Shown in pieces: positions 49,960 to 59,834 of a DNA stretch of 64,000 nucleotides (its first letter is position 1; each line of letters starts with the position of its first letter). The DNA comes from Undibacterium piscinae. Its GTDB lineage: Bacteria; Pseudomonadota; Gammaproteobacteria; Burkholderiales; Burkholderiaceae_D. The stretch is taken from contig CP051152.1 in NCBI GenBank assembly GCA_003970805.2, positions 2,728,001-2,792,000 of the forward strand, in the 5' to 3' direction. The notes beneath the pieces are model-generated. The model saw nothing but the letters and a program-made list of their open reading frames with translations, ran no database searches and had not been told where the DNA came from. Made by a program: the position numbers and the translations under genes.

Positions 49960-52245
49960 ATGAATGTGCAAAAAAAGCCCTTTAATTTTACTTCAAACTT
50001 AATTCATCTCGTCGGTGGCGGCATTAGTCTACTTGGTCAAGAAAATAGGGTTTGCGTAATCAATTACCACAGGATACTGGCTTGTAAAGATCCATTGCTG
50101 GAGTCTGAACCTGACCTCGCTACATTTACCTGGCACATGGAAGTGTTGGCTTCAGGCTTTAATGTTTTATCCTTATACGATGCAATTATTGCAATCCAAG
50201 AAAATAGAGTCCCACCTAGGGCAATTTGTATTTCTTTTGATGATGGCTATCGGTCTACGCATGATCTTGCCCTGCCAGTGCTCGCACGCTTAAACCTGCC
50301 CGCCACAGTATTTGTTACTACAGGTTTTTTGACCGGTGGCAATATGTGGAACGACAGAATCGTGGAAGCAATTCGGGCACTTCCTAATGGCCCACTTGAT
50401 CTAAGGGCCGTCGGGATGGGAACGTGGGCTCTGTCCGAGCAAAAAGATCGTATAAAAATTGTAGATTCCATCAATGACAGCTGTAAATATTTAACTAGCG
50501 AAGGACGTTTGAGAGTTATTTTGGAATTGGAGAAATTGAGTAATCCGATATCGACTAGTGATCTGATGCTAACGCGAGAGATGGTTGCCAACCTTGCGAA
50601 GCAGGGAATCGAAATTGGCGGACACACGATTACACATCCAATTTTAACTACTTTAGATGAAGATGCCGCCAGATACGAGATCAATGAAAATAAGCGGGTA
50701 CTTGAAGAAATTATTCAAAAACCAGTACGCCTTTTTGCCTATCCGAATGGAAAAGTGGGAATAGATTTTGATCAGAGGCATAGTCGCATGGTGCAGGAGG
50801 CAGGTTATTTTGCTTCGTTTACGACAGGCTTCGGAACCTTGAATAGACAAAGCGATCTTTTCGAGTTGCCGCGTCGTCGTCCATGGGATACAAATCCGTT
50901 GATGTTTAGTGTGCGTTTGTTAAGTTGGCTATGCACAAATGGACAGGTGGAAAAAAATCAGGAAAAAGTATGTTCTGTTAAAGATAGTCAGGTACAGAAA
51001 TTGAATCAAGCTTTGTTAATTGCTTATCATTTTCCTCCGCAAGCCGGAAGCAGTGGGATACAAAGAACTTTGAGTTTTAGTAAAAATCTTCGTGAGCAAA
51101 ATTGGCAAGCAAGTGTTTTATCCGTGAATTCTGCTGCCTATGAGTCGCAAAATGCATCTCAATTGTCTCAATTGCCTGAAAATCTGAAAGTCTGGCGCGC
51201 TTGGGCCTTAGATGTAAAGCGTCATCTGGGCGTTTTTGGACGTTACCCAGAAATATTGGCTTTGCCGGATCGCTGGGCGTCGTGGTGGATCTGTGCGATA
51301 CCTTTGGGCTTGTGGATAATCTACAAAAATCAGGTGAAGGTGATTTGGACAACCTATCCAATCGCAACCGCGCACTTGATAGGATTGACGCTGAAATTTC
51401 TGACAAAAAAAGCTTGGGTCGCCGATTTTCGCGATCCTATGACTCAGAAAAACTATCCGCAAGGGAAGTGGCAAAGAAAAACCTTTCTTTGGATAGAGAG
51501 AAAAACCATAGAGCGCTGTGATATGGCGGTTTTTACGACACAGAGTGCGCGTGAAATCTATAGACATCGCTTTCCTCAAGTTGCGCAGGAAAAGTTTGAA
51601 GTGATCGAGAATGGCTATGACGAAGATGGTTTTGATCCATTCCAATTGAAAAGTATCAGTTCGCCAAACGAAGAAAAAAGAAAATTAAGCTTATTGCATA
51701 GCGGTGAATTGTATTCTGAAGGGCGAGATCCAACAGCCTTCCTCAAGGCAATTGCAGCCTTGAAATTAAGCCAATATCTTAGTGCAGACACTCTGCGTAT
51801 CGTTTTACGCGCAACAGGTGATGATCAACACTTTATAGCTTTGGTGTTGGAGTATGGCGTTGAGGATATTGTATTCATAGAGCCACATATTGCATATCAA
51901 GATGCCTTACGTGAAATGCTCACTGTAGATGGCTTATTGGTGTTCCAGGGAAGCGCTTTCAACACCCAGATACCGGCAAAAATTTATGAGTATTTTCGTG
52001 CTCGTAAACCTATTTTGGGTTTATTGGATACCAGTGGAGAAACGGCGAGAGTTCTACACACCGCAGGCTTTGAAAATACTGTCAATATGACCTCGGTAGA
52101 GGATATTCAAGCGGGATTAACACGGTTTTTGTCGCAAGTGAAATTGAGAGAGGCGTATACCGCATCAGACGAACTAGTCGCATCGTCTTCACGAAAATAT
52201 AGGGCGCAGCAACTGGCAAAAATTTTTTCCCAAATAGTGGATTGA
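49960..52245 (+). CDS. Polysaccharide deacetylase fused to a GT4-type glycosyltransferase
   Basis: A 761-residue two-domain protein. Residues about 25-310 are a NodB-type deacetylase with ICISFDDGYRST (metal Asp) and IGGHTITHPIL (metal His-x-x-x-His). Residues from about 350 are a GT-B glycosyltransferase that begins just as stand-alone enzymes do (ALLIAYHFPPQAGSSGIQRT) and carries VADFRDPMTQKNYP and IENGYDEDGFDP. No stop or frame change separates the halves. I prefer the ATG at 49960 with GGGGGA upstream; the frame is open to 49822. It could add a sugar and deacetylate in one chain, or the domains may act on opposite sides. Confidence 0.87.
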   Translation: MNVQKKPFNFTSNLIHLVGGGISLLGQENRVCVINYHRILACKDPLLESEPDLATFTWHMEVLASGFNVLSLYDAIIAIQENRVPPRAICISFDDGYRSTHDLALPVLARLNLPATVFVTTGFLTGGNMWNDRIVEAIRALPNGPLDLRAVGMGTWALSEQKDRIKIVDSINDSCKYLTSEGRLRVILELEKLSNPISTSDLMLTREMVANLAKQGIEIGGHTITHPILTTLDEDAARYEINENKRVLEEIIQKPVRLFAYPNGKVGIDFDQRHSRMVQEAGYFASFTTGFGTLNRQSDLFELPRRRPWDTNPLMFSVRLLSWLCTNGQVEKNQEKVCSVKDSQVQKLNQALLIAYHFPPQAGSSGIQRTLSFSKNLREQNWQASVLSVNSAAYESQNASQLSQLPENLKVWRAWALDVKRHLGVFGRYPEILALPDRWASWWICAIPLGLWIIYKNQVKVIWTTYPIATAHLIGLTLKFLTKKAWVADFRDPMTQKNYPQGKWQRKTFLWIERKTIERCDMAVFTTQSAREIYRHRFPQVAQEKFEVIENGYDEDGFDPFQLKSISSPNEEKRKLSLLHSGELYSEGRDPTAFLKAIAALKLSQYLSADTLRIVLRATGDDQHFIALVLEYGVEDIVFIEPHIAYQDALREMLTVDGLLVFQGSAFNTQIPAKIYEYFRARKPILGLLDTSGETARVLHTAGFENTVNMTSVEDIQAGLTRFLSQVKLREAYTASDELVASSSRKYRAQQLAKIFSQIVD

Positions 52246-52381
52246 GTAGATGCACGCTATTTGTGAGAGTGAACTTTTGAGTTCGATGATACGTATGCGG
52301 AATGACTCAAAAACCTAGATTAAATCGGAAATAGATAATTTGAAATTTCTGACATCTTGTCTTAGCAATTAGGTAGAAGGT

Positions 52382-53842
52382 ATGAGCGACAAAATTAAAA
52401 AAGAAATGCTCTCCGGGATGAAATGGGTCGCGACTGGGCGCCTGTTTACGCAGCTCATCACGTGGGGTATGACGTTTTTCGTTTTGCGTTTACTTGCGCC
52501 ATCTGATTATGGTTTGGTCGCATTAAGTACAGCGTTCACGGCCTTATTTGGATTGATTGCTGAGTTTGGGTTTGCCGCTGCTATTGTTCAGGCAAAAGAC
52601 GTTGAAAAGGAACAACTTGCCAGTTTGTTTGGTTACTCGCTTGCTTTAAATGGACTAGTTACTTTACTACTGGTAATCGGTGCGCCTCTAATTGCTATGC
52701 TTTATGCAGATAGCCGACTCACTATCATAATTCAAGTTGCAGCATGTCAATTTATTATTAGCGCATTTGGTACGATACCAGATGCACGCTTACGTCGTGA
52801 AATGCGGTTTCGTGAAATGGCAACGATAGATTTTTCGACCGGAGCTATTACGGGTGTGTTGACTTTAGTCTTTGCGTATAAAGGGCTGGGGTATTGGTCA
52901 CTGATACTGAGTCCCCTATGTGGTAGTGTTTTTCGTACACTTTTTTTGCATTTTCAGTTACGAGATTGGGTATGGCCATCGCTTTCCTTGTTCCCGGTAC
53001 GCGAGTTAGTAAAATTTGGTGGTCTAACCATGGCTGGGCGTATAGCAGGCCATTTTTTGTCTCAAATGGATATATTGATTGCCGGAGCTTTTCTGGGCCG
53101 CGATGCCTTGGGAATATATTCGGTGGCAATGCAATTAGCGTCCATGCCACTGTCTAAGGCGATGGGAGTGATTAATCAAGTCGCATTTCCTGCGATGTCG
53201 CGCATGAATCACAATGGTAGCCTGACCGGTGAGCGATTATTGCACGGAGGGAAATTAATATCATACTTGCTATTTCCAGTTATGTGGGGCTTGGCAGCGG
53301 TTGCTCCGTTTGTGGTTGCAATATTGATGGGCGAAAAATGGAAAGATGCTGTACTGCCTCTGCAAGTAGTCTGTTTAGTTCTACCATTACGTTCAATTTG
53401 TACTTTACTTACTACGGCCGTTTCAGCATTTGGGCGCGCAGATATCGAATTGAAAAATACTTTGACGGCATTTTTAATTTTTCCAATATGTTTGTTTGTT
53501 GGTGTTCATTATGGCGTTCTAGGTTTGTCCCTTTCTTGGTTTTTTGGGACGCCTATATATACCTACTTAACAGTGCGCTCCTCAAAAGACGTTTTGGGCT
53601 TTAATTATCGAGATATTTTTGTCGCCTTACTTGGACCATTTTTGACATCGTCGGTCATGTTCTTAACAGTGATGATGCTGACTTCTTTTCTAAATTTAAG
53701 TTATCTCTCTATACCAAGTTTACTGGCTCTTGTCTTGATTGGCGTAATCAGCAATGTATGCGCATTGTTTATTTTCGATAGAAAAACTTTTTCTTTATGT
53801 ACCCGCTTTATCTCGCGAAAATACTCTTTTAAACCCGAATAG
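52382..53842 (+). CDS. Wzx-type polysaccharide flippase
   Basis: A 486-residue membrane protein with about 12-14 hydrophobic segments. It is of the MATE-like oligosaccharide flippase superfamily (WzxC-like), with GMKWVATGRLFTQLITWGMT, RLLAPSDYGLVALS, PDARLRREMRFREMA and GGLTMAGRIAGHFLSQMDI. It should move lipid-linked repeat units across the inner membrane. It is the only export gene in the island; no Wzy polymerase or Wzz-like protein is seen here. Confidence 0.92.
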   Translation: MSDKIKKEMLSGMKWVATGRLFTQLITWGMTFFVLRLLAPSDYGLVALSTAFTALFGLIAEFGFAAAIVQAKDVEKEQLASLFGYSLALNGLVTLLLVIGAPLIAMLYADSRLTIIIQVAACQFIISAFGTIPDARLRREMRFREMATIDFSTGAITGVLTLVFAYKGLGYWSLILSPLCGSVFRTLFLHFQLRDWVWPSLSLFPVRELVKFGGLTMAGRIAGHFLSQMDILIAGAFLGRDALGIYSVAMQLASMPLSKAMGVINQVAFPAMSRMNHNGSLTGERLLHGGKLISYLLFPVMWGLAAVAPFVVAILMGEKWKDAVLPLQVVCLVLPLRSICTLLTTAVSAFGRADIELKNTLTAFLIFPICLFVGVHYGVLGLSLSWFFGTPIYTYLTVRSSKDVLGFNYRDIFVALLGPFLTSSVMFLTVMMLTSFLNLSYLSIPSLLALVLIGVISNVCALFIFDRKTFSLCTRFISRKYSFKPE

Positions 53843-53865
53843 TTTTTTAAACTAAAGATAAATCT

Positions 53866-55590
53866 ATGCTTTTTCTTGGTGTATTTGATCCATCTTGTTC
53901 TCAGTTTGAGACCTCTGAAATTGAGGAGTTAAAGTGCGCAATTTCTCGTCAGCCGGAAGATAAAAGAGATCTGGTTTTGACAGAGAATTTCGCACTGCTA
54001 ACTATAGATTTTGGGGCTAGTGGAGGTTCTTTAATTGTTGAGAATGATCTGGACAAAGTTGGCGTGGTTGTTGGTCGTCCGTATATCAATAAGGATAGCG
54101 CTGGCGTCGATGCAAATATTCTGATCCAAGCTTTAAAGAATCGGGATTTGGATACACTCAAACTTGCGAGAGGGAGTTTCTGCGGATTCTGTTTCGATAG
54201 ACAATCAAAAGCGCTCATGCTTTGCTCTGACAAAGTGGGTGTTTTCCCTATCTATATCGCAAAAGTTGGAGATAGAATTTATTTTTCAAATGCACTGAGA
54301 ATGCTTAGGTCGATTACAAAGATATCCAAAAAGATTGTACCTGAACATATGTTTTCTCAACTGGCGTTTGGCTATTGCCTTGCCCGCGATACTATTTTTT
54401 CAGGTATTGACCGCATGTATGCGGGCGAATTTGTTGAAATCACAGCATCTTCAATGCATACGAATTCATATTGGAGCTGGGATGAGCTTAAATCAAGTCA
54501 TTATTCAGACGATGAATTACAAGAGCGAATTTACGAAGCCTTTATTGATGCTGTAAAAATTCGAGCCGAATCGACTCCTGCGGAGCTAAGCTTTTTGTCT
54601 GGAGGATTGGATTCTCGATGCATTGTTGCCGGTCTGCGCAACATTGATCGACCAGTATGGAGCTTAAATTTCGCACCAGAAGGATCGCAGGACCACCTTT
54701 TTGGTCGCCTTGCCGCGACTGCTCTTGGTTCGCATCATTACGAGCTAGGTCTTGGACGAGATAGTTTTTCAAAGCGGCAAAGAAAAATTTTGGATAGCTG
54801 GGCGGAAACTCATCAAGAATTGGTCAAGCAAGGCGTTAAAACGCATCGAGTCTGGTCAGGAGATGGTGGCAGTGTTGGTATGGGGCACGTATATTTGGAC
54901 CACGCATTTATTCAGTTATTGCGAGAAAAAAAAATACATGCCGCCGCCGAATATTTAATGAAACATAGAAAGCTAGGTATCCCATTGGGAATGCTACGCT
55001 CGGATATGAAACACGAAGCGGAAAATAGCCCTCTAGAAAAAATGGTTAGTGAATTGAAAAGCTTCGCGCCCGAGGATGCAGCAAAATCAGGCTTGTTGTT
55101 TTTCTTAATGAACGATCAGCGACATCATTTATTCAATTATTTTGAGGACTTGGATTTATATAAATTTGAAGTGGTGCTTCCTTTCTTTGACAGTGTTTTA
55201 TTGGAGCTAATCGTTGCTGCTCCTATCGATGAATTTCTGCTGCATGCTTTTTATAATAAATGGTTGGCAAAATTTGGGCCTGCTATATCCACGGTTCCCT
55301 GGCAAGCTTATCCTAATCACGTGCCATGTCCGGTTCCTTCTGACGAGTATGGGAAATTAAGATATCAATGGAACGAAGATTGGTTTGATAAAACAGAAAA
55401 CGACAGGAAGCAAAAAGAAAAACTAGATGAGTGGCGAACGATGTTGGCAAGGAGTGGTTTTCCTAAACAAATACTTTCAAAGAATAAACTGTGGTTCGCT
55501 TATTGCTTGACGCATCTGAAAATCCGAGATTACAGCTATATTTTAGATGCGGCGAAGGAAATTATTTTTTTCAATCGTGATGCACAGTAA
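53866..55590 (+). CDS. Asparagine synthase-like protein without glutaminase cysteine
   Basis: A 574-residue protein with the two-domain asparagine synthase layout. The N-terminal half keeps the glutaminase-like fold (GRPYINKDS; ARGSFCGFCFDRQSK; DKVGVFPIY). It starts MLFLG instead of MCGI, so the ammonia-releasing nucleophile is missing. The synthetase half has an intact ATP loop, SFLSGGLDSRCIVAG near residue 243, and SGDGGSVGMGH. Relatives with this pattern adenylate a carboxyl group and join it to an amine (beta-lactam synthetase, lasso cyclase). Here an amide on a sugar or amino-acid substituent is more likely, given the neighbours. Confidence 0.85.
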   Translation: MLFLGVFDPSCSQFETSEIEELKCAISRQPEDKRDLVLTENFALLTIDFGASGGSLIVENDLDKVGVVVGRPYINKDSAGVDANILIQALKNRDLDTLKLARGSFCGFCFDRQSKALMLCSDKVGVFPIYIAKVGDRIYFSNALRMLRSITKISKKIVPEHMFSQLAFGYCLARDTIFSGIDRMYAGEFVEITASSMHTNSYWSWDELKSSHYSDDELQERIYEAFIDAVKIRAESTPAELSFLSGGLDSRCIVAGLRNIDRPVWSLNFAPEGSQDHLFGRLAATALGSHHYELGLGRDSFSKRQRKILDSWAETHQELVKQGVKTHRVWSGDGGSVGMGHVYLDHAFIQLLREKKIHAAAEYLMKHRKLGIPLGMLRSDMKHEAENSPLEKMVSELKSFAPEDAAKSGLLFFLMNDQRHHLFNYFEDLDLYKFEVVLPFFDSVLLELIVAAPIDEFLLHAFYNKWLAKFGPAISTVPWQAYPNHVPCPVPSDEYGKLRYQWNEDWFDKTENDRKQKEKLDEWRTMLARSGFPKQILSKNKLWFAYCLTHLKIRDYSYILDAAKEIIFFNRDAQ

Positions 55591-55631
55591 TTTAATTTGT
55601 GAACACTGAATTTTTATAAAAAGAGGTTCAA

Positions 55632-56801
55632 TTGCCTAAGCAGACCAATAAATTTAGTACTACCGCAATCGTAATCGGTGGGGGCATTAACGCTCTGGGT
55701 GTAGTTCGCAGTCTCGGCGCCGTCGGTGTACCAATATTGGTGTTAGACACAGATTTGCATTCACCTGCAATGCGTTCGCGATACGGTCAAAAATTGCGAG
55801 TACCCGCTTTAGAAGGGCAAGCGCTGATGCATAGTCTGATCCAACTTGCGCACGAGCGGACTGGTCCTTGCATGCTTTTTCTAACTGAAGAAAAAACTAT
55901 AAATACCATTTCTGATCAAAGAAATCTTCTTCCTGCAAATCATTTTATCCGTTTGCCAGAGCATACCCGCCTGATGCAATTGATGCATAAACAAGGCTTT
56001 CAAGCGCTTGCTGAGGACTCTGGTGCCTTAATTCCCAAAACTGTCAGATTGGAAGGGCTAAATGATCTGAGCAAATTGGATGTACTGACTTTTCCCTGTG
56101 TCTTAAAACCTAGTAATAAAAGTTATGTCTACGGTGAGCGATTTAAGAAGGCCTATAAACTCAATTCAGTAGCTGAGACAATTAATATGTACCGGGAAAT
56201 CGAACCCATACTAGCGGATATGGTGGTGCAGGAATGGATAGAGGGTAGCGATGCAGAAATATATTTTTGTTTGCAATACATTGGCGAAATGGGTGAAGTC
56301 GTAAGCTCATTTGTCGGACGCAAGATACGCTCTTGGCCCCCGCGGATAGGGGGAACTGCTAGTTGTACGGTCGCAAGAGAATTTCACGAAGAGTTAACAA
56401 AAACAACCAGCGATTTCTTCAAGAAGGTAGGTTTTACCGGCATGGGGAGCATGGAGTACAAACGCGATAAGCGTGATGGTCGATTCTATATGGTTGAACC
56501 AACTGTTGCCAGAACCGATTTCCAGCAAGAGGTTGCGACCGTGAACGGGACTAATTTGCCATTTGCAGCTTATGCATATGAATGCGGTTTGGCCGCTCCG
56601 TCGGAAATTAAAATCGAGCCTAGCCGCATCTGGAGAGATGAATTGCCCGACCGTTGGTCTTTTGAAGAGGGCGGCAAGATCAAAGACCAGCCATCGCTTT
56701 CCTTTAAAACGATTGATTCCTGCTGGCGTTGGAATGACCCACTACCTTGGATGGATTTTATGCTGCTTCGTTTGCAAAATCGTTTAAGGCGCAAGGGATG
56801 A
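55632..56801 (+). CDS. ATP-grasp family ligase
   Basis: A 389-residue ATP-grasp enzyme. The N-terminal Rossmann part is TTAIVIGGGINALGVVRSLG. The ATP-binding core has FPCVLKPSNKSY, VVQEWIEGSDAEIYF and MGSMEYKRDKRDGRFYMVEP, the last supplying Glu/Asn-type magnesium ligands. Such enzymes form amide or ester bonds from a carboxylate via acyl phosphate. The start is TTG at 55632 with AAAAGAGG about nine bases upstream. It overlaps the aminotransferase gene by four bases, a sign of a shared pathway. Confidence 0.88.
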   Translation: MPKQTNKFSTTAIVIGGGINALGVVRSLGAVGVPILVLDTDLHSPAMRSRYGQKLRVPALEGQALMHSLIQLAHERTGPCMLFLTEEKTINTISDQRNLLPANHFIRLPEHTRLMQLMHKQGFQALAEDSGALIPKTVRLEGLNDLSKLDVLTFPCVLKPSNKSYVYGERFKKAYKLNSVAETINMYREIEPILADMVVQEWIEGSDAEIYFCLQYIGEMGEVVSSFVGRKIRSWPPRIGGTASCTVAREFHEELTKTTSDFFKKVGFTGMGSMEYKRDKRDGRFYMVEPTVARTDFQQEVATVNGTNLPFAAYAYECGLAAPSEIKIEPSRIWRDELPDRWSFEEGGKIKDQPSLSFKTIDSCWRWNDPLPWMDFMLLRLQNRLRRKG

Positions 56802-58000
56802 GGCACTATCGTTTAGCGTATGCAGAATGGTCATGTGCTGAGTACTTAGTGATAGTGCGCTGTATTTTGATGGGGGAAATAAATCAAGGAAGATATTTAA
56901 CGGCCTTAAGCAAGCAATTGATGGAGTATTACTCTTCGTCGCCAATATATTTGAGTAATTATGGGCATCACGCAATTGAAGTGGCTTTAAATATTTTCCA
57001 CCGGTCACGTTCAGAACGCAATCAAGTCATTATCCCTGCGTATATTTGTCCTAGCGTTGTGCAGGCAATACAAACATGCGGATTGATAGCGGTAAGTGTC
57101 GATGTCGATGATGATTTGAATTTGAATCCAAATGCGATGCTGGCTGCGTTTGGCTCCCGAACCTTGGCAGTAATCGCTCCCCATATGTATGGATGCCCTG
57201 CAAAAATTGAACAAATCGAACAAATTTGTAAAGACGCTCAAATATTCTTGATTGATGACGCAGCACAGGTGATGGGGGTAAGGAGCAACAATGGCCAGCT
57301 GTTGGGGACTTTTGGTGATGTTGGTATCCTTAGTTTTGCACAATCAAAGACCCTGGTCACTGGAATTAGAGGTTCTGGTGGCGCTCTGATCGTTAATAAC
57401 ATGGCACACAATGAGGCCGCAAAATTGATGATGGAAGCCTTACCTCCATCATATAAGCGCATGAGCGCATTGCTTGATTTCCTATGGAATTATCATTGGA
57501 GCGCTTACACGGGTAATTCGTCCTACTATCTAGGCCGCTTGCTTGGGCTCTTTGGATGGCGTAGTGAAAAAAGTAATCATTATTCGATGATCAGCAACTT
57601 GGAGGCTGGTATTGCCTTGATCCAATTTTCTAAGCTGCTTGACATCAATAGGCAAAAAATTCGTGTTGCTGAACTTTATTATCAGAATCTAAAAAAATCC
57701 GAAGTGATAGGATTTCCACAATATAGTGAAGGTCGATATCTAGCTAGGATTATGCTCAAGCTGCCAGAAATGGTCGATCTTACAGTGATGAAGGAAAAAT
57801 TAAAAAAAAAAGGAGTGGAGAGTCGTCTCGGCTATAAAAGTTTTTTTTCACAAAATACTAAGAATGCCGAGCAATTGTCTTTACGTATGTTAGGTGTACC
57901 TTGCGGCGCGAGTATGACCCCGGTCGAAATCGAGGAAATTTGCAAAATTCTTCACCTTACTTTGAGTGAAATAAAACTCCATAGCGAAAGAAATAATTGA
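56798..58000 (+). CDS. DegT/DnrJ/EryC1-type aminotransferase
   Basis: About 400 residues of the pyridoxal-phosphate sugar aminotransferase family. LSNYGHHAIEVAL starts the cofactor site, FLIDDAAQVMGV supplies the Asp, and the Schiff-base lysine is in SFAQSKTLVTGIRGSGG near residue 184. It would make an amino sugar or aminate a keto intermediate, giving the amine for neighbouring amide-forming enzymes. I use the ATG at 56798, which overlaps the ATP-grasp stop as ATGA. The frame upstream lies inside that gene and is rejected. Confidence 0.9.
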   Translation: MRHYRLAYAEWSCAEYLVIVRCILMGEINQGRYLTALSKQLMEYYSSSPIYLSNYGHHAIEVALNIFHRSRSERNQVIIPAYICPSVVQAIQTCGLIAVSVDVDDDLNLNPNAMLAAFGSRTLAVIAPHMYGCPAKIEQIEQICKDAQIFLIDDAAQVMGVRSNNGQLLGTFGDVGILSFAQSKTLVTGIRGSGGALIVNNMAHNEAAKLMMEALPPSYKRMSALLDFLWNYHWSAYTGNSSYYLGRLLGLFGWRSEKSNHYSMISNLEAGIALIQFSKLLDINRQKIRVAELYYQNLKKSEVIGFPQYSEGRYLARIMLKLPEMVDLTVMKEKLKKKGVESRLGYKSFFSQNTKNAEQLSLRMLGVPCGASMTPVEIEEICKILHLTLSEIKLHSERNN

Positions 58001-58201
58001 ATAGAGTCGACTTAACTCAGTTCAATCAATATAGATTTTTAATAAATAGCATGCTTTTACATTGATGTTTTAAATAAGTTTCACTTGATTGCTTGGGGAC
58101 GTTGGAAAAATACGGAGCTTATCGAGATCAATCGGCACTTGCTTCAATTTTATAGACAGAGTCATTTAAATGTAAATAAGCATAGAAAGGAGTGCTAAAT
58201 A

Positions 58202-59710
58202 ATGAACTTTGTGTTTGATGAAATACAAGAATTACCTATGCTTGCCTGGTGTATGCGTATTGAGCAAGGATTCGACAAGATTGAAGTTATCCATGGATCT
58301 GGAATTGATTGCCGAAACGATTTTTTTTACGAAGGTTGCTGGGCTGGAAATTTAACAGCAAAAGGGATGTTGGAATCCTCGGTTTGTATTGCGAGCGGGG
58401 CGGCTATCCAAGGGGAGAAGCTATTCATCGCATGCCCTAGTAATACTGTGGCACGTGTTTATATCATCAAGGTTCAAAATACGCTTTGGGCCTCGAATTC
58501 GATGGCATTTGTTGTTGCATCTTCTAAACAGTCGCTAAAAGCAGATTATCTTTTTTATAGAGATGACATCTCATCAATAATCAACGGTCTCAATAAAGCA
58601 ATAAAAAGCGTACCGCTAGAAAAAGCTATGCGAATCGAAATGTATTTTCATTGCAATATTTTAATTGAACAAAATCTTGTCGTTCGCAGGCTGGAAAAAA
58701 CACCTTGCCCCAAATTTTCTACATTTTCCGAATATAGGAATTTTTTGGCAAGTTGCTTAAGCGTTCTTTTGGAAAATGCTAGTCTACCAGGTCGCTTACA
58801 ACAATTTATCCCGCTAGTTTCAATCTCTAGAGGATATGATTCTGTCACTTGCTCTGTATTGGCGAAAGAAGCTGGTTGTCAAGAAGCAATTACATTGTTT
58901 AATCCGGACTCTGATGAGCCATATAACGACAATGGTGCCGAAATCGCAGAAACCCTAGGTTTGAAAGTAAAAGAATTTTCCCGTATCGCATATAAAAATG
59001 GCAATAAAGAAAGCGAATTCCTGTCTTTAGGCACAGGTGGTGAGGATGCTTTTTTTGCACCATTTGAGAATTTACTTCAAGCTAGAGTTTTTATCTCTGG
59101 GTTTCATGGCGATAAAGTTTGGGATAAAAACTGTGAACATATTTCAGATCAAATTATTCGCGGCGATCCTAGCGGGGGGGACTTGGAAGAATTCAGATTA
59201 CGTGTTGGGTTTATTCATATGCCACTCCCTTTTTTTGGTTGTCGCGCTCATCGCGATATTGTGGCCATATCGAATTCGCCCGAGATGCATGCATGGTCGA
59301 TAGGTGGCGACTATGATAGGCCAATTTGTCGCCGTATTGCAGAGGAGGCTGGATTAGCGCGTGCAAGTTTTGGTCAAAAAAAGAGAGTAATGAGTCGATC
59401 CTTCATTAGCGAAAAATTGGAATGGTATTTCGGCCCAGAGTCCCTACAAGAATTCCTAGCGTTTACGGATAAGTACGCTTCCCGTCCAAAATTTTCTGAT
59501 CACATATTGCGAAAATTGTGGCAATTTTCCAATCAACTTGCCCATTTTTTCGGGTTTTTTTCATATAGGCTTAAAAATTTAATAGAACTACTAATTCAAC
59601 CTTTACATAGATATGCCCTTCCTTTTGATGTCAGAAGACAACTATTTTATTGGGCATTCCAAAAACTATTGCCACGCTATGTCCATGTTTTGAAAAATGT
59701 GGATAAATAG
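58202..59710 (+). CDS. Divergent asparagine synthase-like ATP-pyrophosphatase
   Basis: A 502-residue protein with a degenerate N-terminal domain and no Cys2. The C-terminal domain has a variant ATP loop, PLVSISRGYDSVTCSVLAKE near residue 208, plus GTGGEDAFFAPFE and ISGFHGDKVWD, which match the second ATP motif of asparagine synthases. It could amidate or condense a substrate using ATP to AMP chemistry. AAAGGAG lies ten bases before the ATG. It is only distantly like the gene at 53866, so the two probably act on different substrates. Confidence 0.72.
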   Translation: MNFVFDEIQELPMLAWCMRIEQGFDKIEVIHGSGIDCRNDFFYEGCWAGNLTAKGMLESSVCIASGAAIQGEKLFIACPSNTVARVYIIKVQNTLWASNSMAFVVASSKQSLKADYLFYRDDISSIINGLNKAIKSVPLEKAMRIEMYFHCNILIEQNLVVRRLEKTPCPKFSTFSEYRNFLASCLSVLLENASLPGRLQQFIPLVSISRGYDSVTCSVLAKEAGCQEAITLFNPDSDEPYNDNGAEIAETLGLKVKEFSRIAYKNGNKESEFLSLGTGGEDAFFAPFENLLQARVFISGFHGDKVWDKNCEHISDQIIRGDPSGGDLEEFRLRVGFIHMPLPFFGCRAHRDIVAISNSPEMHAWSIGGDYDRPICRRIAEEAGLARASFGQKKRVMSRSFISEKLEWYFGPESLQEFLAFTDKYASRPKFSDHILRKLWQFSNQLAHFFGFFSYRLKNLIELLIQPLHRYALPFDVRRQLFYWAFQKLLPRYVHVLKNVDK

Positions 59711-59834
59711 ATACTTGGGAATTAGATCATTAAATGTAAAATAGAAAACTAATAAATTTGATAATAATTTCTTGTTTTTCGATTGAAGCCAAATTGCTGA
59801 TGTGATCAATAGAAAATAATATGGGACGTGGTTT

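Noticed and set aside
53866..59710. A lasso-peptide or similar ribosomal peptide cluster, suggested by Cys2-less asparagine synthase-like proteins
   Set aside because: No precursor peptide, leader-binding protein or leader protease was found; the neighbours are glycan enzymes.
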